Origin: Chrysemys picta bellii
Lineage: Eukaryota > Chordata > Testudines > Emydidae
Direction: 5' to 3'
Length of the DNA stretch: 64,000 bases
Assembly: GCF_011386835.1 (NCBI RefSeq)
Contig: NC_088792.1
Coordinates: 218,460,394 to 218,524,393, forward strand
Shown here one piece after another: positions 23,536 to 34,220 of this stretch. The notes below the pieces were generated by a model that worked only from the letters and a program-made list of their open reading frames with translations, was not told the DNA's origin and ran no database searches. Both the position numbers and the translations under genes were made by a program. Every line of letters starts with the position of its first letter. Within the stretch, counting starts at the first letter, position 1.

Positions 23536-24474
23536 TTACCGGCAGTCGGTGCCCGAGCCGGGCTGCAGGAAGGAGGCGCCAGGCAGCTGCTTGAAGAAGT
23601 GCCTGAGGCTGGTCAAGTCCCGGCTCAGCTGCTCGATCTTCTTGTGCAGCTTCTCGTTCTCGGCCGACAGCTCCAGCAGCTTCTGCTGCATCTCCTGGTT
23701 GCGGCGCTTCGCCTTGTCGCGGCTCTTGCGCACGGCGATGTTGTTGCGCTCCCGACGCTGCCGGTACTCGGGGCTGAACCTGTCCACCCACTTCTTGCCG
23801 CTCCGCTCCTTGCCCGCCGGCTGCCCCTGCCCGCAGGAGGAGGAGGACGAGGGGGACCGGGTGCTGCAGCTGGACGGCGAGCTGCTGCCCGCGGGCTCGG
23901 GCGAGGTGGGCGGCGTGGGCTGCCCGCTCAGGTTCATGATGGTCTGGGCGCAGGTGGCGACCTGCGAGGGCAGCAGCGAGGAGGAGAGGTCCCTGTCGCT
24001 CCAATCCGGCTCCCGCTTCAGGGCGGCCCGCGGGGCGGAGGAGGAGCCCGGCCGGGGCTCGCCACACAGCAGGGCGCTGCCGAAGTCCTTGGCGGGGTCG
24101 CGGCCCGCCGGCGGTAGGTACTCGCCGTAGTCGCCGCCCCGCTCCGCCTTGTGGTTGCTGTTGAAGAGGTCGGCGAAGAGCTCGTCGTTGCACAGCTCCA
24201 GGTTGGGCACCGCCGACATGGAGTCGATGTAGGAGCTGAAGTCGATGGCGCTCTCGTCCTCGTACATGGCCGGGGCGGCGGCGCTCAGCTCGGCCAAGCT
24301 GCTGCTGCCGCCGCCGCCCCCCTGCTCCTCGGTGCTCATGCCGCCGCTCCCGGGCTTGCAGGAGGGGCTCAGCCCGCCGCCGCCCGCCTTAGTGTCGTAG
24401 AAGTTGGCCGGCTCCAGGGACCAGTTCCTGTAGCATGCCGGGGAGTCCAGGCTGTACAGCGCGGCGGCGCTCAT
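23536..24474 (-). CDS. CEBPD: CCAAT/enhancer-binding protein delta (312 aa, complete)
   Basis: A nuclear bZIP transcription factor of the inflammatory and adipogenic programmes (family knowledge). The start MSAAALYSLDSPACYRNW is the conserved CEBPD N-terminus; the open frame continues upstream, but only as GC-rich 5' sequence. Residues 70-108 form the conserved transactivation block (YEDESAIDFSSYIDSMSAVP). LKREPDW at 152-158 fits a sumoylation-type site, and PTPPTSPEP at 186-194 a proline-directed phosphosite cluster. The basic region is about 239-260 (RRERNNIAVRKSRDKAKRRN), and the leucine zipper 263-292 ends RHFFKQLP. It is longer than the human protein (269 aa), partly from Gly/Ser-rich runs. 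Stop TAA. Confidence 0.97.
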   Translation of the reverse strand: MSAAALYSLDSPACYRNWSLEPANFYDTKAGGGGLSPSCKPGSGGMSTEEQGGGGGSSSLAELSAAAPAMYEDESAIDFSSYIDSMSAVPNLELCNDELFADLFNSNHKAERGGDYGEYLPPAGRDPAKDFGSALLCGEPRPGSSSAPRAALKREPDWSDRDLSSSLLPSQVATCAQTIMNLSGQPTPPTSPEPAGSSSPSSCSTRSPSSSSSCGQGQPAGKERSGKKWVDRFSPEYRQRRERNNIAVRKSRDKAKRRNQEMQQKLLELSAENEKLHKKIEQLSRDLTSLRHFFKQLPGASFLQPGSGTDCR

Positions 24475-24722
24475 CGGAGAGCGGGCAGGGGCTGCACAGG
24501 AGTTACAGGGGCGCGGGCTCCGCAACAGGTGAGTGGTTCCCCCTCCGCTGTCAGGCTGGGCTGGAGGCTGCTGCTGGGATCTCTCTGGCCGGCGCCTTCC
24601 CCGCGAAGCAAGCGGCGGAGTGTCACGCTGGGTCCGCCAGGAGCGCCCAGGCCGGTGCAGACAAGGAGTTAGTTCGAGACCGGGGGCAGCAAGTCTAAAC
24701 CTGGGAGCCGCCGCCTGCCCCG

Positions 24723-24730
24723 CTTTTATA
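24723..24730 (-). promoter_or_regulatory. CEBPD TATA box
   Basis: TATAAAAG on the minus strand, 249 bp above the CEBPD start codon, between GC-rich blocks. It implies a transcription start near 24695-24700. It is the only TATA-like octamer in this GC-rich interval. Confidence 0.8.
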
Positions 24731-24739
24731 CAGCCCCGG

Positions 24740-24782
24740 CCCCGCCCCCTGCCCCAGTGACGGGGAGAGAGTGTTACTGGAA
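24740..24782 (-). promoter_or_regulatory. CEBPD proximal promoter: GC box, CRE half-site, possible STAT site
   Basis: A GC box CCCCGCCCC lies at 24740-24748 (plus-strand reading), a CRE half-site TGACG at 24758-24762, and TTACTGGAA at 24774-24782 (TTCCAGTAA on the gene strand), a STAT-like match. Mammalian CEBPD promoters use CREB, SP1 and STAT3 sites; equivalence here is inferred from position and motif only. Confidence 0.5.
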
Positions 24783-26657
24783 TCCCTCGGGCCCCGGGGC
24801 GGTGCAGCGCGAGGGGAGGGGTCTGCCCTGCGCCGCTGCCGGGGGGCGACACAGCGGGGGCCGGGGAGCAGCGTAACCTAGATCTTAGGCTGTGCCTCGT
24901 AAATCTTTGCTGCAGCAGCAAGTGGGGGGTGGTAGGGCTGCTTCCGCCACAGAGCCAGAGCCCGTGCAAGCTCCGCTGGCTGCTGCTGGGAACGCGCCTG
25001 TGGTGCCAGTGCCTAGGACAGGCGGCAGGACTCGCTGTTCTCATTCCCACCTTCCTGTTTATCGGAGTTTGCGCTGCTCGGGTTCCTGGGGAGGGGGGTG
25101 GGGGCGAGAAACCACTTGCCCTGAAACAGACACGCACAATGCACGTGGGCTGCAAACGTTCCCCCTGGGCAGGACCAGGGTAACTGTTCAGCCCAAGAGC
25201 AGCGCCAATTGAGAGCCAGAAGCGAGCGGCTGAGGCAAAGCTCAGCGTCGCCAAGGCAGAGCGTAGCTGAGTCGAGGACTCCCGTGGTTGCCAGGGCTGG
25301 AGCTGGGTTACAGCCTGCCGAGGAGAATCTCACCTTCACCCGGGGGTTGCCTAGTGAGGCGGCGGCGAGCGGTACTTCGCCTGTTGCACCTGAATCTGTG
25401 CGTACCTCGCAGTTTGTGTAGTGCAATGATCGGCTTCAGACACGGTTTAGCGGGAAACTACCCCTGCCGATGAATTCCCCCCCCACACACCCCATATCAA
25501 GGCTCTGCTCCTGTGCAGCCGCTGTCTTTTCTAAACGTGCTCCGCTCAGCTCACACTTACGTTCTAGCAGTGCCGTGCTGCACGTTGGAGTTTTGATAGG
25601 TTAAGTGGCACGTACACAATGCATGAAGCAGTCGCGGCGGGGGATAGTCTTGGGCTGTTTGTTTGACCATGTGCTAGATTTTAGCACCATAGAAAATACT
25701 TTCTCTGCATTCAAAACCACGAAGTGATCTGCCTCCTTGGTACACATTGCCCTCTTGTGGCTGACTAGTGTATATTTTTGTATCTGTCAGCTCAGACTAC
25801 AATGTAGGTCACTTAAAAAAAAGGCAGGGGGGATGTTATACTGCCACCCACAGCCACGGAAGAGAACGCACTGGTGCCCAGGTTCCTAGTTACGGTCTTT
25901 AAGCAATCACTCACATTGTAGGCTAATGAGAAGTGTTTTCCTAGAGGTAAGTCGTGAATAATGTAAAGTGTGCTGCTTTAACAATACAGTCATTTCTCTG
26001 TTTCATTTTGAAGAGACGCTGTAGAATTACAATGGTTTGCGAGGTTTTGATGCCAATGTTTAGTGTCTGCACAGCCTTGTGAGACCGGGTTGCATCTGGT
26101 GACACTATAAAAATAACACTCCAAATAAATAGTTAATCTGGGTTTCCTAGCAAGGAAGAAATGACCAAAAAAAAAACCACTTTTAAGTATAACTGACCTG
26201 AAAACTGAATTGTATGTGCTATAGCCAAGCATTTGTGGGCACTGAAAATGCCCCTATCCTTTCCCAAAGATTCCAATATAGTAATACACCTTCCAGCATT
26301 CTCAGCAGGAGCCCTTATGACAAGGGTTTTATGCCAGTTCACAGTCACTAACACATTGGGGGAAGGGGTGTCTGATACTATGACCTCAGGGGCGAAACCC
26401 AATCTAGTTTAATAAGAGTTTTGCTTGAGCAATCACTGCAGGATTGGGCACATACAGAAAAGCTTGTCTTCCTAAATACCTACCTCTAAAAGTGGATATT
26501 ATCACCACACAGGTTTATAGAACTGTTGCTGTGGGCTTTTAAACGGCTGCCGCCTCCCCAAAAAGAGAATTTGATGGCAGCAGTGAACAAAGTATTCCGC
26601 TTGCTCTGAAACAAACATTTTGAGATCTTCCAGGGTGAAAGGTACTGTAAAAACATA

Positions 26658-26789
26658 AAAAGAACGAGGAGTACTTGTGGCACCTTAGAGACTAACAAAT
26701 TTATTTGAGCATTTGTTAGTCTCTAAGGTGGTCCAAGTACTCCTCGTTCTTTTTGCTGATACAGACTAACACGGCTACCCCTCTGAAAC
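26658..26789. mobile_element. Palindromic retro-insertion, 132 bp
   Basis: Arms of about 43 bp (26658-26700 and 26711-26754) are inverted copies around a 10-nt loop, with a few mismatches. The right side continues to the family 3' end (CAGACTAACACGGCTACCCC). A 13-bp direct repeat CTGTAAAAACATA flanks it at 26645-26657 and 26790-26802. Confidence 0.85.
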
Positions 26790-26811
26790 CTGTAAAAACA
26801 TAGTCATTAAA

Positions 26812-26863
26812 AGAACAGGGGTACTTGTGGCACCTTAGAGACTAACAAATTTATTAGAGCATA
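26812..26863 (-). mobile_element. Short retroelement fragment with target duplication
   Basis: A 52-bp fragment of the same family, minus strand (GTACTTGTGGCACCTTAGAG). It is flanked by a 10-bp direct repeat AGTCATTAAA at 26802-26811 and 26864-26873. It starts at the family's internal A/T tract and lacks the 3' terminus. Confidence 0.75.
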
Positions 26864-27784
26864 AGTCATTAAACATTCTTTATGTAACTAATTATTAGAC
26901 TCAGAAATTTTTGGTGGTGGGGAAGCTAATAAAAACACTATTAGAATTTAGGAAATCTTCCCCCCTGGTTTGCAGTCTAGTCTTGTTAAATGAACACCAC
27001 CTCCATCATTCATATTGTCTGGAGGAGTGCATACCAGTGCTTGCTTGACATTTTGATGGATAAACTCTTCACCTTTTGACCTGGCACACTGCCAAAGTCA
27101 CTCTGCAATGTAAATGAGTGTAGAAACTACAACTTTTTCCAATGGAGACTTTAAAGAGGAATCAGTATATATTTATAAAATAAACATGCATACACACACC
27201 TGAGTATTTCACTTTGTGAATGTCACTCTAGTGCCCTCCTGAGGTTCAGTTAGTTTAGGAGAAACGACTGTGGATACTAAAAAGGCAAGAACTCAGCCTG
27301 ACAGATTGGGACAATCTATTTTAACTGACAATGTTTGCTTGTACGTTTCATTACAAGATGTTCTTTTGACAGCAATAATGTTGTAAATGTAGATTTATGG
27401 TGTTAAATTACTGTCTAACTAAACTGTCTTCATTTTACTCTCTAAAATTTCTCTCTTCCCCCACTCCTTTCAGTTGCCCATTAAAAAAAGTTTTGATGAA
27501 TATATTCCTATTTTAAAATCAGTAGTTGATACTGATAAATGAACAAGTATACCTGGAACAAAATAAATGTAATAATAATTAAAGATACAATGTGTAATAT
27601 GAAATTTTCCCATCTCCCAAACATTTTAAAAGAATAGTCCACTGACTGCTTACAAAAGGGAAAACAAAATTGTTTGTCAAAATGTTTGCGAGGTTTTTTA
27701 AGAGAATTAGCTAAAGCAATTAATATTCAATATGAACTGCCTAGTTTCTCTCTTCATAGCTAGACTTTAAAAGGACATTGCTAA

Positions 27785-28330
27785 GGTCTGGTCTACATAC
27801 AGTAGTTTTTGTACTGGTATAACTGTTACAAAAGTGGTGTGCATTTTGTTTGTTTATTTTAACCAAAATAGTTACAGCAGGCTACCCCCCTTTGTGTGGA
27901 TGCAGTTATACAGCTATAACTCATTCTTCTTCCTTTATGGGAATAAGCTATACCAGGGGTTCTCAAACTTCATTGCATCGCAACCCCATTCTGACAACAA
28001 CAAATTACTACATGACCCCAGGAGGGGGGAACTGAATCCTAAGCCAGCCTGAACCCCAGGGGGTGGGGCCAAAGCCAGGCCCCACTGCCGCGGGTGGGGG
28101 ATCAAAGCCGAAGCCCAAGGGCCTGTAACCTGAAGCCCTTGGGCTTTGGACCCCAGCAAATCTACTAAAGTGGGGTCCTGACTCACAGTTTGAGACCCAC
28201 TGAGCTATATTATCTCAAGCACCTTCATATCAGTACAACTGTCCACACTAGAGGGTTGTATCACTTTACACACAAAGCTGTACTGCTTTAACTATATAAG
28301 TGTAGTTAGACAATCTTGTAGGCATAGCTT
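27785..28330. mobile_element. Older DNA-transposon-like element interrupted by a hAT
   Basis: The left part starts near GGTCTGGTCTACATAC and the right part runs to about 28330 (GTCCACACTAGAGGG, TGTAGTTAGAC). These resemble the ends of the CTGGTCTACAC family. The hAT at 27954-28202 splits it. Limits are approximate. Confidence 0.45.
27954..28202. mobile_element. hAT-type element, 249 bp
   Basis: Its ends are CAGGGGTTCTCAAACT and AGTTTGAGACCCACTG, imperfect 16-bp inverted repeats. The flanks AGCTATAC (27946-27953) and AGCTATAT (28203-28210) are an 8-bp target duplication with one change. Confidence 0.85.
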
Positions 28331-29044
28331 TAGTTTGCGCTCTCTGGACCTGATCATGCAACTCTTAATTACATCAGTAGTCCCCACTGAGTTTAACTTT
28401 GACATGAGTTAGCGTTGCATGATTGAGCTATAGTAACATAATTATATTTTTGTAACACAAAATATACCTTTATAAATCAATATTTATTTTAGGTGGATCA
28501 AACAGATACCTTAACTACAGTACAATCAGTTTACAAATGAAATTATATAAAATTAAAGATCAGCAATGGACTGTCTCGCATGTCTCTAGGTGATCTGAGT
28601 TCACAATGCTTGCTAATCTGATGCATGAATATATGCCTATTATCTGTCTGGACACTGAAGACACAAATTCCTTTCTGTCCATTCTTATTATTCATGATTT
28701 TGAAACCTAATACTATTCCCATACTTTTTTGTCTATTTAATATAACTTTTAAATGGTTTAAACATATGAATTACTATAGATAAAATATGCATCAACCTTT
28801 GCATATGCTACATGTGAGTGTCTACACTACAAAATGTAATGCCCATATTGCCACAACAGCCAAAAATGGTATGGCTGGATTGCGGTTTAGACAGGACTCA
28901 AACATTTTTACCACTGTCATGATCTCTAGCTCAGATGCACCATTGTTGGCAGGTTCGTTTTTCTAAACCAGATGCATAAACTCCCCAGCCTCTGTTTTAC
29001 ATTCTGACCTGGAATTATCCACCCTAATCATTTGTTTTGGAACT

Positions 29045-29082
29045 CTCTCTCTATATATATATCTATCGATCTATCTATCTAA
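29045..29082. repeat. TC/TA/TCTA simple repeat
   Basis: A compound run of TC, TA and ATCT units in intergenic DNA. Confidence 0.8.
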
Positions 29083-29533
29083 TGTCAAAAATTAAATAGT
29101 GTCAGCCTATGCATAGTAGCTATTGATACAAAATTTAACTTATTTAAAATTCATGTTCCCTGGCATAATCTGTGGTGCCATATTCTATTTCTACTGAGCT
29201 TTGAAAATCCTCTCATGCCTGTTTCCAAACACGTATATATTCTTTTAGCTGACGTTGGGGTGTTAATCTTGAAACAGATGCAGCTTTTGTTCAGTGCATC
29301 ATTTTTTTGGCTCTGCAAGGCTTGGTTAGCAAAACCTATTCTCAGGGCTATACTGCCTTTCATGATGATGCTGATGCACAGGGGGAAGCGAGTTCCTATA
29401 AAACAAAGAAAATCTTTGGCATTGTGAGGAGTCCTTTCCATCCAACTATAACGATGTTAAATTATTTAGCCCAATCTCTGACCTATGTTGATAATTTCTG
29501 TTACGATAGAGGTAGAGCTACACTGAATATGAG

Positions 29534-29753
29534 TATCAGAGGGGTAGCCGTGTTAGTCTGAATCTGTAAAAAGCAACAGAGGGTCCTGTGGCACCTTTGA
29601 GACTAACAGAAGTACTGGGAGCATAAGCTTTCGTGGGTAAGAACCTCACTTCTTCAGATGCAAGTGAAGAAGTGAGGTTCTTACCCACGAAAGCTTATGC
29701 TCCCAGTACTTCTGTTAGTCTCAAAGGTGCCACAGGACCCTCTGTTACTTTTT
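29534..29753. mobile_element. Near-perfect palindromic retro-insertion, 220 bp
   Basis: Two 89-bp arms (29568-29656 and 29665-29753) are inverted copies with one mismatch and an 8-nt loop GATGCAAG. The left side extends further to the family 3' terminus (GGGGTAGCCGTGTTAG). The insertion is flanked by an exact 12-bp direct repeat ACTGAATATGAG at 29522-29533 and 29754-29765. It is related to the copy ending at 11990. Confidence 0.92.
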
Positions 29754-31410
29754 ACTGAATATGAGAACATTTAGTATGCCGGTGTTCTGTTTCCTCGATA
29801 TAAGGTTTGTTATACTAATATGGGAGGGTGCTGCCACTTTTGTCTGTTGTATGTAGGTGCAGAAGTGACATGTGGCATAGAGAAATACAGCAATGCAGAC
29901 GGAAGGCATTTCTATAGAAGACTTTTCTCACCTCCATAAATGTGCTACACGCCAATTTTGTGGGTGGTTTTGTTTGTTTTTTTCCCCCATCCTAGTTGCT
30001 CTTAGCACTATGGCCTCTCTTTATATTATGACGACATGTGACTACAAACTTTGGCCTAGCAGCCTGAAAGTCAGCTAAACGGTGTTTCTCATACTCTTCC
30101 CTGCAGATGCACTAAAAGGGCATTAGTTTACATAGCTGGATATATAAAACATAGGGAAAGGCATTTTAGCTCCCTGGGATCAAGTTTAGTTCACAAGTGT
30201 TTTACTAGTTTTTCTCTCTCACACACCCTTTATGGGATGGTCCATAGATCAGCTGGAAGGAACTGCTTTATGGGTAGTGTTTCTAGCAAGTGACAAGTTA
30301 TCTGAGAAACCACATCCATAATTGCCTGTACTTTGCTATTCAGCTAGCTAAAGTATGTTCTCTTCCCCAGAGTGGAATCAGTCACAAAGTGACCCTGGTG
30401 GAATGGAACCATGCCAGCAAAAGGTATTTTATTTAATATTGATTGGATTTTAACAAAAAACATAGGATGCCACTTTTCAGGCTTAAGATGGATACTGGTG
30501 TTGCAGCAGGAAGAGAACTCGGCTTTTGTCTAATGAAATATCAAACCTAGACATTGTGGATCTGATCTGTTCCTTTTGAAGTCAGTTTTACCATTGATGC
30601 CAATAGGAAGGAGCAGAATATCAGGCTTAGAACAAATGGGAAAATGCCTTCTGTATTTCACGTGATTGAAATCTTAACATTGTTTAATGAATGCAAAATA
30701 GCAATGCCATCTGCTTGAAAGTGAGGTAGTAAATCCTAGGAAAAGCAGCACCTTGCAATAGGAAGAATATTTAAGTAAAATGGAAACAGAAGTTAAAATG
30801 TTGCTGTAAAATTAAACACTAGTATTTCCAGACATCATATCTTTATATTGACAGTAGAACAGATAAACAACATTTATGTAATACGCTAAAATGCCTCTGA
30901 GTTCTGCTGTTACTGACTCCCTTCTCCCCTCCCCCCAGCTAGATGGTCATTGTATTTTTGGATTGTTTTTGTTTTTGTTTTTGTTTTTTAAAGAAGTGTC
31001 AGCATTTCTGTATACATTTCATTTGTAAATCTTTTCATAGTCCATTGCTACTAATATGACTGGCTGACTCAGAAGATAGTCTCACACCCTTGGTCACAGG
31101 TCAGCGACGAATGAGTTTTAGAGCAATAATATTTGGGTAACAATCCTTAGCATATTCAAGATTATGCATAAAGTAAGTTTGTGGAGAGGGTTCTCAAAAA
31201 ATATCATTCCTTCAATAAAGTTGCTTTATCTAATTGTGTGGAGCTTCTAACCAAACCCTTCAGCAGGAGGGCAGACCAGTTGTTGAAGGGGCTTTCACCC
31301 TCTAACAGAGTGACCAAACAATCTCTGCTCTGGAACACCTTGCTGGTTCCTTGGGAATATATGAGGAAAGTAAGGTGCAAACACCTAAAGCCTGGAATTA
31401 CAACTAATAT

Positions 31411-31653
31411 CTAGGGCCTGGTCTACACGTAAAACTGAGGTGTACCTAGCTACGTTAGTTGGGGGGTGTGAAAAAAATTCACACCTTTGAGATCCATAAT
31501 GAAGTTGACCTAAGCCATGGTGTAGACATCGCTAGGTCAACTAAAGAATTCTTCCGTCAACCTAGCTATCACCTCTTGGAGGGGTGGATTAAATAAAATG
31601 ACAGAAAATATCCTTCTGTTGCTGTAACTTCTGTAGTATAGACACAGCTTAAG
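31411..31653. mobile_element. DNA-transposon-like element (CTGGTCTACAC family)
   Basis: It starts CTAGGGCCTGGTCTACACG and ends AGTATAGACACAGCTTAAG, and shares CTAGCTATCACCTCTTGGAG-type internal sequence with the copy at 51811. No open frame; superfamily not determined. Confidence 0.6.
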
Positions 31654-33434
31654 TTAGGTGGGGGAAAGGTAGTGTTGATGTGTGAGAGACAAGGGGTGTG
31701 TGAAGAACATGAACTTCATCAGTAATCTCTAGGAAAGGATGCTGGAGTTGGTTATGGAGAGTGGTGTCTTTTTTTTTTTTTTAAACTTGTGGTTGGTGTG
31801 GAACAGTCTCCCAAATTGCAAACCAGCAGAGCAATGCTGAGAGAAAGATGATTGATGGGTTTTTTCCCCTCCAAAGAATGTGAGATCAGAAGTATTTACA
31901 TATTCTAAACAGTTTTTTTATTAGTTGTTCAGCAGAATTTGTATTTATTGTTTATATAATTTCCTGCATGCAATTAATGTATTTTTCTTTAGTTAATCTA
32001 GTATATATGCTTATTTTAACCAACAGTTCAATGTAATAATAAGTAATATTTTTGTTAACCCTAACCTTGTGGCTAATTATGCAGTTATTCTATTTATCAC
32101 CTTCTTTTAAGCCAGCTGAAACAGTCTCCCACTTCCTGTGTGCCAAATACGCTCTTGTTGCCTTCTTCTGAAAACTCACAATGACAACCTCAAACAGGAA
32201 GGTTTTTCAGAGTGTCAGCACCTTCCCATACCTTGCCTGTTGCTCCATGTATTTGTCTTTTAGACTAAATACCAGAACAGGGGCTTTCTTTTTTTGACAT
32301 GTATGTATTTAGCTATAGAGCTGTAACTCAGTGTAGCACAACAGTTGAAAGGATTAAATGATGGGGTTGGTTTAACAGACTTTTACAACTAGATAATGAA
32401 GGCTCAGAGGTGTACTCCTCTGACTGGGTAACTTATGTAAAGTCAATGGCCTGGCGGTGGTGCCAGTGAAAATATAAATAACCTTATTAAAACCTTCAGC
32501 TTGGATGGATTAATTCCGGGATGGAGGAAGTGTGAGATTGATGAGATACTGATACTATTCTCTCATAGGACTGAGTGGTCTGTTGCTTATAAATCAGACA
32601 TCACTTTTATATCTAAAATTCATCACTGAGGTAGGAAGCACATGATAAATTGGTGCCCTGGGACAATTAGTACGTGTTTCAACAGCTGGGCTACATCAAA
32701 GGCTTCCATTGCTGACTCTCAAGCTTACACAGTACCGGTATGTAAATCTTTTTGGTGTTCTATTTTTCCCCTCCCCGATCCTTTGTAGTCTACATTCATC
32801 ACAACTCCCTTCCCCTTGAAAAAGTGTGGCTGGCTGGGACAATGGCTATGGGTGTTGGCTCTCACTGCAGAATCCTTTACACCAACCCCTTCTGAGAATG
32901 TTGGGGCAACTTATTTTTGCAGTGCCCAGTCAGAAAACTGCAAATTCCTTGTGAAAGCTTCAAAACTCCTATGTGAAAAACCTGGTTAAACTGTAAGCCT
33001 AAACTATCTATTTTACAGGTCAAAGTACTCAGCAAGTATAAGAGGAATGTGCAAAAAGGGCAATTTAACACCTCTTGGAGTCAGCCACTTGACTTCTGAA
33101 CATGAACTCAGCTTTTCATGTGACTCTTTACTGTGCTTTATGACTTTAGAAGAGACACACAGTCCTTCCACACAGACAGCTTTAAGTCATGATGTCTCCT
33201 TTATTGATATCAAAGATAAAAAGGAGCAAAATGCATTCAGAAGAATCATACAAAGGTGAGTATATAAAAATACATTACTACATTGCACATGTTGCAGTGG
33301 ACAAAAAAACCAACAACTTTGCATATATAGTGCCCTTCAATTTAAGAAGGGAAAAGAGCAGTTTAAGCTCTTTAATGAGGGTCTTAAAACTACTAATTTA
33401 GAAATGAGCTATTACTTATTCTACAGCTTATGTT

Positions 33435-33440
33435 TTTATT
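33435..33440 (-). promoter_or_regulatory. Candidate PRKDC poly(A) signal
   Basis: AATAAA on the minus strand about 1.5 kb after the stop. A second one at 33200-33205 is equally canonical. Confidence 0.35.
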
Positions 33441-34203
33441 TTTTAATAGACAAACTCCTGGGTGCTGTACAGGAGGTTTTTGTGCCAGTGGTTTTCCCAA
33501 TAAAGATCTAGTATGGCCCCAGACTCGGTTGTACTCATTCCAAATGCTGCTGACCGAGAATTCTGAGATGTTGATTTACAGTGCTAGAACCGAGTCAAAG
33601 TGAACAAAGCAAAACTCTTAGCATTTATGGTTTAGAAAGGATGTTAAAATTTTCAACCTTTTTAGAAGGGGGAAAAACACCTCCCAGAAATATTATTTGT
33701 TGCTTCTTTGTGCCACTCAGTTTCCAACTCTGAACAATTCCCTTTATGCTCATTAGCTTCAGTTTATACATTTACCTGCTCTTATTTGTCTTATAGGTTC
33801 TTATCCAGCAGAGAGACTGATGGTCTGTCTCTGGTTTCAGGTTGAAACTGATGCCAGGGAAAGGAAGTCAGTGTAGAAGCAGGCCTGAGTAGGGCTGAGA
33901 TGACCTATAACAACAGTTGCAAAGAAGAGCCCCTACAGCTGCAGAGAAGTCAAAGGTGCTTGCTTTTCATTTTTTAAAGTTATTTTATACTTGTTCACCG
34001 CTCCACGATAATCATGCATTATTAAAATGTCAATGGGAAATTAGTTATTAACATGAATTCATTTAAGACGTCGTCATAATATTTTGAAAGACAATAATTC
34101 ATTCCCATATAATCTCTGCTGCACTTTGTTTGGCACAGAGGTTACCTCTAAAACACTGCTTTACAGTAGAGGCTAGTGCTCTTGGTGTGGCTAAAGTCAG
34201 ACT

Positions 34204-34220
34204 CCCCCCCCCCCCCCCCC
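34204..34220. repeat. C17 homopolymer
   Basis: A run of 17 C inside the inferred PRKDC 3' UTR. Confidence 0.9.

Larger units (their letters stand above)
23000..24695 (-). other. CEBPD: CEBPD gene, single exon
   Basis: An intronless gene on the minus strand. The transcript is inferred to start about 30 bp below the TATA box (24723-24730) and to end near the AATAAA at 23004-23009. The gene lies in a CpG-rich block, and its neighbours SPIDR and PRKDC match the human order. Confidence 0.75.
23540..25470. other. CpG island over CEBPD and its upstream flank
   Basis: A visibly GC- and CpG-rich block in otherwise AT-rich DNA. It covers the CEBPD coding region, its 5' UTR and about 700 bp upstream. 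Long open frames on the opposite strand and above the CEBPD ATG arise from this composition and are not genes. Confidence 0.75.
25471..33434. other. CEBPD-PRKDC intergenic region
   Basis: About 8 kb, mostly AT-rich. It holds two neighbouring retro-insertions (26658-26789, 26812-26863), a transposon split by a hAT element (27785-28330), a simple-repeat patch (29045-29082), a palindromic insertion (29534-29753) and a DNA-transposon copy (31411-31653). No conserved coding segment was recognised. Distal CEBPD enhancers could lie here but cannot be identified by eye. Confidence 0.55.

Noticed and set aside
23354..25254. Long open frames on the plus strand and upstream in-frame extension of CEBPD
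   Set aside because: They arise from GC-rich composition. CEBPD starts at the conserved MSAAALYSLD, and the extension crosses the TATA box.
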